A DNA stretch of 64,000 bases. Origin: Paulinella micropora. Its lineage: Eukaryota; Cercozoa; Imbricatea; Euglyphida; Paulinellidae. Made by a program: the position numbers and the translations under genes. A model generated the notes under the pieces. That model was given only the letters and a program-made list of their open reading frames with translations, was not told where the DNA came from and did no database searches. Positions 23,222-32,379 of the stretch are shown in pieces. Each line of letters starts with the position of its first letter. Position 1 is the stretch's first letter. The DNA is taken from NCBI GenBank assembly GCA_019918135.1, contig WBZZ01000852.1, positions 125,001 through 189,000 on the forward strand. Direction: 5' to 3'.

Positions 23222-24756
23222 CTAGTCTACCTCGCTGAAGTCGGTAGCCAGGACCAGCTGCAGGAACTCAAGGCTTAGGTAGCGCAGCCACGCCTCTGGC
23301 TTTGGCCCGCGTTCGTCTTTTAGCACAGAAAAATCGCGAGTTATTTTTGCTAGTGTCAAAAAGTCCGCCCCGCGTTTGTGTTCTACCAAAAAGCCTTCTT
23401 GATATAAAGCGAGTGAGTTGACTGGATTCTCTCGGTAGCATCCGGGTACCAAAAGCTGGTGCTGTCTGCCGGCCACCAAGCCTGGGCTCGTTGCAAGTAC
23501 ACATACAATGAGTACAAAGGGCCCGTCTTGGTGCTCTCTAGGTCCGCCCACCACAGCGCACACGCCAGCAACCAGCTATCGGGCCGTTCAACGCCTAGGA
23601 GTCTAGCCCTCAGCCAAGTGTGCGGGAGTGCAGGCAAGAGTGCCTGTCCCCAAAACCCTTGTTCCTGCCGCTTTCTGTTCCAAGAACAGCTGTACACAAC
23701 CCAGCCGCACACGCGGTTGCAGAAGTCGAGCAGTTCAGAGACCCGCACGGGCTCTTTTTTCAGGCTTGCCCGTGTGTGTTTTAGGTAAGGACAGAGCTGG
23801 TCGCGCGGCCCGGACTTCTGCTCTAGCGTTAGCAGCGCCATTCGCTCGTGGTCACAGTCGATGATGCGGAACCGCACTTGGTCGTGGCCACAGCCGGCGT
23901 GGCGGAACCGCTCTAACAGCAGGTTCCACTCCGCCAGGTCCCAGTACAGAATGCGGGCCTCTGCTAGCGCGCTCAAGAAAGCCTCTACGTCTGTGAGCCA
24001 CTGCGGCCAAATGCTGTCGGTCGCCGCAGGCGGCCCTGCGAACCACCGGACGACGTCGCTTGGCTCTTGCTCGCTCGGCCGCTTGCCGGAGTAAGGCATG
24101 CAGAACCAGAACTCGATGGGCTTGCCATCAGCCCGAAGGCACGTCCACACGCGTTCGACTTCAGGCACCAACCCTTTCGTGACGGCGTGCAAATGCGCCT
24201 GCAGTCCTGCGTCAAACAGAAACTCCTTGTCGGTGGATTTTTTGAAGACGTGTCACTTGTCGCTAGCCCGTGCTGGTTTCGCATTAGGAAAGTAGGCGAG
24301 GAAGACAGCTGAGTCCTCAGGCTTTGCCTTGGGGCGTTTCTTAAGCTTTTTCTGAGAGTATCTGTCTCTGAAAAGCTCCTTAAAGTCCTTGGCTTGGCAC
24401 GCTTTCAATTCGATTTGAAGACGCGTCCCTTTTTGTACGTGCACTTCCGGCTGTTTGTCAGACAGGTGCTCCGTCTGCTTCTTACCGTCATCCGTGCACA
24501 CAGAATCCGTTTCCGGCTCAAGCCAAGGCTTCGCCCGCTCTTGCAGCAGCCCGTCCAGCACAGACAACATCTTGTCCTTGCCGTCGGCCGGCGTGCCTGG
24601 CAGCGTAGCTGGCAAGTAGTAGTTCAAGCAGTCCTTCGCGCTGCGGAGCAGGTGATGGGACGTGCAAAGGATCGCGGCGTGGCCTGGCACACTAGAGGAG
24701 AGGCTGGTGGCAAGGGCGGCGGCAGTGCGCGGGGGGGGGGGGGGGGCGTGGTCCAT
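23222..24756 (-). CDS. Degenerate protein-kinase-like protein
   Basis: Start chosen at ATG 24756; upstream sequence is low-complexity Pro/Arg. The N-terminal third is charged and Lys-rich. The middle contains a kinase-like catalytic signature: ILYWDLAEWNLLLERF resembles the HRD..N loop with the Asp and Asn kept, and RIIDCDHERM stands where DFG would be, as DCD. A hinge-like FWFCMPYSG precedes. No glycine-rich loop is evident, so activity is doubtful. The C-terminal part is Trp-rich. An in-frame TGA lies at 24255-24253 with clean coding on both sides, and one frame change near 23395 (T run) leads to the end ATDFSEVD, TAG at 23222. It could be an atypical kinase or an aminoglycoside-phosphotransferase-like fold. 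Confidence 0.5.
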
Positions 24757-25152
24757 TCTTCCTTTTTTTACTGCAGTTGCTTGCTTGCTAGCCCTTTCTT
24801 TTCTTCTTCTCTCCCCGCTGCGCTCTCGACTGTTTAAGCTCCCCTCTCTCCCCCAGGCGCGGAAAAGCTCCGGTGCAGTGTGTTTAGCCAGAGAGGTTCG
24901 GAGGGGGGGGGGGAGAAGAAGGGGAAGTAAGTCTTTCGGCGAGGGGAGGAGAAGGGGAGGGGGCCAGCTCCTCCTCTCCTCTCTCTCTCCCTGCAGCATC
25001 TTCGCCGCGTTCGGGAGGGAGGGGGGAGCTCTCGCGGCACTCTGGCCCCGCTGACTTCCCTTTTCGCGACCATCCCGGGGGGGGGGGGGGCGAGCAGGAG
25101 GGGGGGGGTCTACCCCCTCTGGGCGGACGCGGGGGGGGGGGGGGGAGGGAAG
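24757..25152. other. Intergenic spacer with long G homopolymers
   Basis: Purine-rich, with G runs of 10-18 at about 24731, 24903, 25077 and 25130. No gene was recognised. It probably holds the promoter of the kinase-like gene and the 3' region of the small RGG gene. Confidence 0.4.
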
Positions 25153-26005
25153 CTACTGCCCCCCGCGGCCCATGAAGGGGACGTAGGTAGGCCGGACAGG
25201 CCGGAGCCTGGCTGGGCTGCAGCGCCGCCCGCGCCAGTGAGTGTAGCCACCGCGTCCGCCGCCTGACTGGTAGCTCGTGCGGCTACCGGGGGGCCGTTGT
25301 CGGTACGACCGCCTGCCCCTCCGTGCCCCGGGGGGGGCCACACGCCCCCGGGCCTGGGCCTCAGGCCCCGCCGCGCGGCGGGGGGCGCAGCTCCCCCTGC
25401 CCGTGTGCTTCGACCACCGCGGGCGCCGGGCCCCGGACCAGCACCACGTGCGAACCGCCGGCGCCGCCCCGCGCCTGTCGGGCGGGCGGTCGGGGGGGGC
25501 CGTGCACCCACAGCACCGGCTGGTACACAAAGACCAGGCGCTCGGCCGGCGCGTGGAGGGCGGCTGGCTTGGGCTGCGACCGGTGCCCGCGCACCCGCTG
25601 CAAGGAGGTAGGGCTCAGCGCCGCGGCCGGGTCGTGCTGGCTCTGCGCCCACGCCTCGTCCTGTCCGCCGCCCCCCAGGAGCGGCAGCGGCGGGTCCCAC
25701 GACACCGAGCCCGCGCGCCGCCCCTCCGGCTCCTGTGAACAGCCAGACGCGGAGTCACGCGTGCTGGCGAAGCTGTCGTCGACTCCCCGGTCCAGCCAGC
25801 TCTGCACGCAGGCTAACGAGCACTCGTGGGCGGGCAGCATGGTCCAGTCCACCGAGGCCGAGAGCTCGCGCAGGCGCGCGGCCAGCTGCGGCGTGACCGG
25901 CGGTGGCACCTGCCGTGGGGTCACGGCCCCGTCCAACTCCGCCACGAGCCGCTGGTAGCAGTGTAGCCAGAAACACTCCCCCGAGGGGTAGCGCGGTACC
26001 GCCAT
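25153..26005 (-). CDS. Small unknown protein with Gly/Arg/Tyr-rich C-terminus
   Basis: ATG at 26005 begins MAVPRYPSGECFWLHCYQRL. A folded-looking N-terminal segment includes LAARLRELSASVDWTMLPAH and SWLDRGVDDSFASTRDS. A middle Pro/Gln/His-rich region follows, then a C-terminus with RSYRQRPPGSRTSYQSGGGR and a final PTYVPFMGRGGQ. Reading it as one gene of about 284 residues needs two frame changes, each as if one base were missing. It is divergent from the paralogue gene that starts at 26329. No domain was recognised; the RGG-like end suggests RNA or protein binding. Confidence 0.45.
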
Positions 26006-26328
26006 CGCCCGGCCGGGCCACGCCTCGCCCCTGGTAGGGAGGACGACGAGGGACTGGCACGGCCAGCACCGGGGAGAGCGTGGGTGCCCGTGGCGCCACG
26101 GGCGCGGCCGGGCGCGGGAGGGGGAAAGGCCAAGGCCAGGGGAGGGGGGAGGCGGCAGACGCCCCCGGAGGGAAGGGGGGAGGCGGCAGACGCCCCCGGC
26201 GGGCGGCGAGGCCGCGGCCCCTTCTGCCCTCCCCCCCCTGGCTTTCCTCCCTCCCCCCCGCGCTGGCTCTGGCCAGGGTCCTAAACACACTCCTGGACAC
26301 GTGCGCCGGCCACGCGGCGCTGCCGAGG
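26006..26328. promoter_or_regulatory. Divergent intergenic region
   Basis: A 323-bp spacer lies between two divergently transcribed genes. It contains a 31-bp-period direct repeat (GGCGGCAGACGCCCCCGG at 26151 and 26182). Promoter function is inferred only from position. Confidence 0.35.
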
Positions 26329-28671
26329 ATGGCTGCGCGCTCTGCCCCCGCCTGGGACAGTCTGGACTTTGGTGACGAGTGGATCAAGACGCTGAGCGCT
26401 GTCGCTCGGAAAAAGGCTGTACCGGTCGCGGAGCTAGTGAAGGCTTTAGTCGACCGCTGGCAGCTCCGCCCGAAGCAGCGGGACGGCGACGCTTCTCTTT
26501 TTAGGCCGCTGCAGCTCAAGAGGGAGCCGTGGCAGACTGCTTTCCCCGGCGAGAGCGCGCGCTGGAGCGAGTTTCTGTCCGCCCTGGTGACCACGCCCGC
26601 CCTGCACAGCTTATGCTACTACATAGAAACTGTCGACCTTCGCCTGCCGCCCGCCGAAACAGCCAGGGTGACCGTACCGCTACGACTGTTCTGGTCTGCC
26701 AGCAGAACCAAGGTTCTCCTGTTGCATCACGTGGAGCTTTCGTGGCCGGCCGAGGCAGACGACCCGCGCCTGTCGGTCGTAAGCTCTTGCTCTCAGACGT
26801 CATCTTCTGCGCGGTGGAAGAGCAGCAGCCACCCCGACCGGCCCTGCTGTGCCTAGACCTCGCGGGGCCAATCCAGATAGAGAAGTGCGACCTCGGCCGG
26901 CTCGTGCTGTGCCCCCCCCCGCCGTCCGGCGCCAGACCGGACTTCCTGTGTCTCCGGGACTGTCCACAGCTGGAGTCAGTCGAGTTGGAGGTTGGCCTGC
27001 AGGAGCTGTTCGAGTGGGTAGAGGTGCGGGGGTGTCCGCGGCTAGCGACGCTGTCCTTGCCGCGCGCCCAGAAAACGGACGTCTACCCCGGGCCGCTGCT
27101 CTGTCAGTTGGTCACCGGACCCTGCTGGCCCACCGGCGCGGCGCCCGAGGTCTGCACGTGTACGTTGTACGGGCTAAACTCGGCGTGGACCTCCATGGAA
27201 GGGCCCTGGCCCGACCGGCTGGTGCTGGCGGAAGCGCCCCCGCGCCGGCCGGGCGGTGACGACGACGAGACGCCCGCCGGGAGCCTACAGCCGTACTTGG
27301 AAGTGCAGGGGTACGGCTGCCTCGAGTTGCGAGGGCCCTGTCGGGGGCTCCAGCCCGCTTGGTCCGCGGCAGGCCTGCCGGCCTGGTTCTCTCGCGACCT
27401 GCGGCAGCCGACAGACTGCCAGGCTTGGCTGAAACCGAGCACTCTGTCTGGTAACGTCGTCCTCACGCGGCCGCCGGCCCCGCCGGGCCGACCGGGCGAC
27501 AGCCCGCTCCGGCCGGGCGACCAGGGGGTGCGGCCGTCCCGTGACCGGCAGGCACCGTCGTCCTCGCTCGCACCGGCTACTGCCGCCGCCGCCAACGTGT
27601 ACCCCTGGTTGCTAGCCGCGGCGGAGTTTCCGCCGGGCTCGGTCAGGCGGCTGGGTTTCTGGTTGGAGCTGCAGCTCAGGCAGGGGCTGGTCTTGTCCGC
27701 TCAGGACCTAGAGGCCTGGGCAGGCCTGGGCCAAGTGTGGGACGGCGGCCGCGAGCCCCCGTCGTGGCCCGCCGTGCTTGGCGCGTGGACAAGTCTGTGT
27801 GGCCCAGGTACTGCGCCCTGGTGGCGCTGGCGCTCTTGTGCGGCTTGGGGGCAATTGCTGGCGGCCCGGCACGGGCGGGGCCGCGCACTCTCGTTGGGCC
27901 AGGCGGAGCTCCCCCTGGTAGCCCCCGGCCTGGTAGCCCGCCAGCTGGCGAAGGCCGTGCTCTCGTGCGCCGAGGACCCAGACCTCTTGCGGACGGCCTG
28001 GGCCGAGCTCTTCTCGCAGCTGGCCGGCCGCGAGCCCTTGCAGAGCCTGTCCCCGGGCCTGCGGTTCCTGGGCACGGTGGCTACCCGCGCGGCCGGCTGG
28101 GCTAGGTCCCGGGCCGGCCAGCCGGCCGCCACCGCAGCCCCCGAGTTCCAGCACGCGGGCTGTTGCTTGCTCTCCGCGGCCTTCGGCCCCCACGCCGATG
28201 CCCTGCAACAGGCAGTGCGGGGGGAGGTCTTGCACCTCGTGGCGCAGTCTGGCCTGCGCGCAACTACTGCGCCAGGGGCTCCCGAGTTCCTCGATCTCTT
28301 GGCCATCCAGGCGGAAATCTGGACCAGCTTGGGCGGCCAGAGCCCGGGGTCAACCCGGCCCGGCCGGCCGGAGCCACCCCCCCTCGAGCTAATTGTGGAG
28401 CAAGAGCTACCAACTCTCGAACCTACCACCGGCGACCGCCGCGGCCCTGCGTTGCGGTGGCCGACAGCTGCACCACCTGACACAGGCCGACTTGACACAG
28501 CTAGTAGCAGAGAGACGGGACCGTGCACGTACCGAAATCCTGCGGTACTTGTTGGACTGGACGAACGGCCTGCGCAGCACATTAGCGCTGACTGGCCTGC
28601 AAGAAAAGCGGCTGGCCCCGCAGGAAGCAGCGTGGCTGGCCGCGCTGGGCCCACCGCGACAGGCTGCCTAG
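26329..28671 (+). CDS. Unknown protein, first of two tandem paralogues (weakly LRR-like)
   Basis: ATG at 26329 (MAARSAPAWDSLDFGDEW). The protein would be about 780 residues with a frame change near 26790 and a second near 28430, ending PPRQAA at TAG 28669-28671. It shares an ordered set of motifs with the next gene: RWSEFLSALV (versus RWTEFLACLA), ETVDLRLP (versus TTIELAA), GCPRLATLSLPRA (versus GCPALERLALPRA), GLPAWFSRDL (versus GLPAWFRLEV), YPWLLAAAEFPPGS (versus YFWLIAGALFPSGS) and CAEDPDLLRTAWAEL (versus CVEDPATLRAVCTYL). The CPxLxxLxLP segments resemble leucine-rich repeats, but no standard repeat array is present. Function unknown. The extra C-terminal 200 residues are absent from the paralogue. 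Confidence 0.6.
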
Positions 28672-28901
28672 CCCCCCTCCGACGCCCCCCCCCCCCCCCC
28701 CCTCGTCACTGCCGTGACGAACGCTGCCCCCTCCCCGGCCCGTTCCCATCCCGCCCCCTCTCCTCTCCTTGCTGACGGGGGGGCTCCTTGCCTTGGCCAG
28801 GTAACATGGATTGCGCCAGGGGGAGGACCGTCGGGGCTTGGTACTAGGTAAAAGCTCTTCCTGGGGACGAAGGAGACAGAAGCTTGCACTCTGCCCCCGG
28901 T

Positions 28902-30548
28902 ATGTCCCAGCCGCCGTCCTTTCCGAGCTTGTGGAAGCAGGCACAGGCCAAGCTGTCCGGCCAGGACGACGACGAGAACATCCAAGTGTTTGTACAGGTG
29001 CTTTAAGAGCGTTGGCGAGAAGAAGCCCTGCAGCTAGCCATTGCCCGCCAGGGTTTCTCGCTCAGTCTGCTGCGTACCGCGTCTGTGGCAGTCACCAAGC
29101 GCTGGACAGAGTTCCTGGCGTGCTTGGCTGCTTGTCCCGGCCTGCAAAGCCTGTGGCCTTACGTGACTACTATCGAGCTCGCTGCCAGCCAGCCGGGCAG
29201 GCTTCTCGTACCTCCGGAGCTCTGCTCTCGGGCTTACAGGGCAACCACCGTGCACCTAGAGAATGCCTCTTTCGGGACAGGACAGTCTGCGTTGACCACC
29301 GCGATCAGCCTGGTGGTTGCCTCGGGTGCCAGTGTTCGCCTGCAGAACTGCGACGTGGAAGATCTGGTGGTCGTCTTGCGTGCCCCTGAGTGGTCCGACG
29401 GCCTGCACGAGCTCACGATCGGAAACTGCCATTGGCTCAGGACAGTTAGTACCCAGGTCAGGGGGCTTTGCAGACACGTGTCGGTCATTGGTTGTCCGGC
29501 GCTGGAGCGCCTGGCGCTGCCGCGAGCGACGCTGACCACGGTCCAGCCAGGCTCGCGGCTCAGTGAACTGACCATCGACCCCGAAGAGAACCACAGCGTG
29601 CATAGCTCGCCCGTGACCTGTACCCTGGTGGGGGCGGGGCCGGCCAGGCTGACCGTGTCGGGGTCGTGGCTCGATGAGTTGTGCTGGGAGTGCCTGCCGG
29701 AGAACCACACCTGCGAGCTGTCCGTGGCGGGCTACCGACGGCTTCGGCTTAGCTTGGCGGCCGCGGCGGGAGGAGGCGGGGGATCGTCGGCTCCGGGGTC
29801 GGCCGGCGCCCCCACGCGCCAGGCCGCAGCGGACAGCCGGAGCGGTGTATCGCTAGACTGGCGGACAGAGGGTCTGCCCGCGTGGTTTCGCCTAGAGGTC
29901 GTGAAGCCCCCCTCGTTGCATGTCGAATTTGTTGGGCGTTTTCCCCGTGAGTGGATCTTGGTCCGGGAGGAGGCGCCGAGCGACCGGAAAACGCGGCTGG
30001 TTCCCCTCCCGTCCGTGGTGCCGGCGGACGCCAAACTGGAAGTGCCTCTCGCCGCCGCCTACTTCTGGTTGATCGCGGGGGCCCTGTTTCCGTCGGGCTC
30101 GCCGTGGCGGCTGGCCTTCCTGCTGGGCCTGCCCCTAGACTACGACCTGGTGGTGTCAGAGCAGGAGTTTGAGCGCTGCGTCCAGTGGCTGCGTGCAAGG
30201 ATTACCGGCACGGCCTCGTGGCGTACCCTCTTACAGGCCTGCAGCCAGCACACCGTGAAATACAGTCTGTCGCGCCGTGCAGGCCCCTGCAGTGTGCGGC
30301 TGTGTCTCTTGCTGGTCCAGCACGGGAACCCAGACCTGGCACGGCTGTTACAACGCAGCCTTCCGTACCCACGCGGCCAGACACCGGCCCAGGTCATCGA
30401 GAACGTGACTACCGCTGTGCGCTCCTGTGTAGAGGACCCCGCGACGTTGCGCGCTGTCTGTACCTATCTGTGCCAGCAGCTGCGTGGCGGTGGTGCCGGT
30501 CCCGCCGTCCGTCCTGTAGCACTCCGCTCTCTTCCCTCTCTCGAGTAA
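28902..30548 (+). CDS. Unknown protein, second of two tandem paralogues
   Basis: ATG at 28902 begins MSQPPSFPSLWKQAQAK. An in-frame TAA at 29004-29006 follows after 34 codons, and coding resumes in the same frame with ERWREEALQLAIARQGF and the shared RWTEFLACLA block. A Gln codon would fit the stop position. The remainder is an uninterrupted 487-codon frame ending RSLPSLE, TAA 30546-30548. Motifs shared with the upstream gene span nearly its whole length. A Gly/Ser linker (about 29770-29800) separates two halves. An AATAAA lies at 30679-30684. The 3' end is convergent with and close to the F-box gene. Confidence 0.6.
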
Positions 30549-30582
30549 GCAGGGGGGTTCGGTTCCTTCTTGGCGACGACGC

Positions 30583-30588
30583 TTTATT
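30583..30588 (-). promoter_or_regulatory. Poly(A) signal AATAAA for the F-box/LRR gene
   Basis: Plus-strand TTTATT reads AATAAA on the minus strand, about 30 bases after the TAG stop of the F-box gene. Confidence 0.55.
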
Positions 30589-30617
30589 CGAGTACAGTGT
30601 TCCCGGCCTAAGTAGAA

Positions 30618-31943
30618 CTAGCGCGCTGGTCCGGCAGGCTGATGATTCGTCGTCCTCCCGTGAAGCACACAATCAGTCAATAAAGGCATTTCCCACTGGA
30701 AGCGAGGCAGCCCCTGCCGGAGCCGGAGTAAGCCGTCGACGCTTAGCCGTTTCGCGAACAGCCGCAGGTCTACCAGCCACGTCAGCCGGCTGAGTGACTC
30801 CACTACTTGGTCTCCGTCGCTCACCCCCAAGCTCAGCACCCGCAGGTGGGGCAGTTGTGCCAAGGTCGCTAGGCCGTGGGCCGTGAGCAGGGGGGACGCT
30901 GAACGAGGTGGCTTGCGGCACAGGTGGAGCTCCCGGAGGCTCTCCTGGAGGCTCTTGGCCTCCAACAGGGCTGCTAACTTGGTGTCATCAAGCCTGACAC
31001 CTGACAGGTCCAGGCGCCGGAGTCTGGGGCAGCACTTGGCTACCTCGCGTAGGTGGCCGGGTTCCAGTGATTGCCACTCCCCCAAGCTCAGCTCCTCGAG
31101 GTTCTTGAGCGCCGACAGGTGGCGCAGCCCTTCGAGGCCAAGCAAGCGATGACAGCCTGTCAGATCCAACCGCCGCAGCTCCGACAGCTGCCGCAGGACC
31201 GGCCACAGCGTTGCATCTATATCCGAATTATGGGCTAGGGACAGCTCCTCGAGGGTCGCCGCTTGTTTCTCTACCAAAGAGGCCAGCCCCCCCCGTAGTT
31301 GAGCGTCTATTTCCGCTTGGTCAAAACCAGTGTAGACATTAGCATAGGCGCCGGTTATTGCCAGCCGCCGGAGCCCCTTTATGGGTCGGCTAAATAGTTC
31401 CAGGGCTACTCTTTCTGGCAGACCATGGCAGGTCAGCGCCTGCACCGGTGAGTGTAAGCTTCCCAGGCACCGCACACCCTGCGTGGTCAGCTGTCTTCGG
31501 TGTGTTTCCTCTCTCCAGGGCGCCACACGTACGAACTTGCTTTGGAGACGAAGGGACAACGACTGTACCTTGTTGCACAGTGAGTTCAGCTGGTGGACGA
31601 TGTCCTCAGTCAGGTCTGACAGCTCCAGGTCTAGTTCTGTGATCTGAAAACACCACAGCTCAGGCGGCAACGAGAACAGCTTGGTTTCGTCGACATGGAC
31701 CCGCTGGATAGGCACGCCCGCTCGGCTCCAGACCGCCCCCCAGAGCTGCAGCAGCTTGGCCGGCAGCTCTTGGTCCAAGTCCAGTCCTGGACAAGAGTAG
31801 CGGGTCCAAAAGCCGGGGGTGGCTTGCAGATTTCGCTGTTCGCTCGTGGCGCACGCCAGAACCGCCAGGTCGGACAGCTTCAAGTAGCCCGTGACACGAC
31901 TCCACACGTGGGCCCCCACGGTCGGGGGGAGAACGCCGTCCAT
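30618..31943 (-). CDS. F-box protein with leucine-rich repeats (FBXL-like)
   Basis: This is a complete single frame of 441 codons from ATG 31943 to TAG 30618, the only long gene of the GC-rich block without any frame break. The N-terminus (LPPTVGAHVWSRVTGYLKLS then DLAVLACATSEQRN, PGFWTRY) fits an F-box: Leu/Pro start, hydrophobic core, and a Trp near its end. At least six leucine-rich repeats follow, for example LEELSLAHNSDIDAT, LRRLDLTGCHRLLGL, LEELSLGEWQSLEP, LRRLDLSGVRLDD and LRVLSLGVSDGDQV. F-box proteins recruit substrates to SCF ubiquitin ligases through Skp1, and the LRRs bind substrate. Such proteins are common in eukaryotes and in several large DNA viruses, where they redirect host ubiquitination. 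Here the role is inferred. Confidence 0.8.
   Translation of the reverse strand: MDGVLPPTVGAHVWSRVTGYLKLSDLAVLACATSEQRNLQATPGFWTRYSCPGLDLDQELPAKLLQLWGAVWSRAGVPIQRVHVDETKLFSLPPELWCFQITELDLELSDLTEDIVHQLNSLCNKVQSLSLRLQSKFVRVAPWREETHRRQLTTQGVRCLGSLHSPVQALTCHGLPERVALELFSRPIKGLRRLAITGAYANVYTGFDQAEIDAQLRGGLASLVEKQAATLEELSLAHNSDIDATLWPVLRQLSELRRLDLTGCHRLLGLEGLRHLSALKNLEELSLGEWQSLEPGHLREVAKCCPRLRRLDLSGVRLDDTKLAALLEAKSLQESLRELHLCRKPPRSASPLLTAHGLATLAQLPHLRVLSLGVSDGDQVVESLSRLTWLVDLRLFAKRLSVDGLLRLRQGLPRFQWEMPLLTDCVLHGRTTNHQPAGPAR
30679..30684 (+). promoter_or_regulatory. Poly(A) signal AATAAA for the second paralogue
   Basis: AATAAA sits 131 bases after the stop at 30548 and inside the 3' coding end of the opposing gene, so the two transcripts would overlap at their 3' ends. 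Confidence 0.45.
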
Positions 31944-32379
31944 GGGGCAGGCGACCGGCTAGCGGGGCCTGGCGGAAGAGGGCTAGTAGCTCACTTTAGG
32001 GCTGTGTCACCGCCGCGCACGCCAGAGCTGAGCCAGCCGGCCCGGGCGGAGCGGGGGAGGGCCGCCGGGGTGGGGGGAGGAAGGGGGGGGGCGGGGGGGT
32101 GCTAACCGCCCGTCGCACACGCACGGGCGGGCCCAGAGCGCAGGAAGAGGGTCGTCGTCCGGCCGGCACCGGCTGCCTGCCGGTAGGCTCGAGGGGGGGG
32201 GGGGGGGCAGCCCCACACCAGTCAACCCTGCTCGGTCTTGCTTGCTTGCTTGCTTTATTCAGACTGGCCGGTTCCGTACACACACACACACAATTCCACC
32301 CCCACCTCACCTGTCTACCCTGCCTAACCTCCTCACCCGGCGGCTTGCCGCCCGTGGTCCAGCGCGCTCCCGGCCGAAG
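31944..32379. other. Intergenic spacer between the F-box gene and the giant glycoprotein
   Basis: It contains a G homopolymer of about 16 (around 32191), (CTTG)n and (CA)n short repeats, and TTTATT at 32254-32259, which is AATAAA on the minus strand about 125 bases after the glycoprotein stop. No gene was recognised. Confidence 0.5.
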
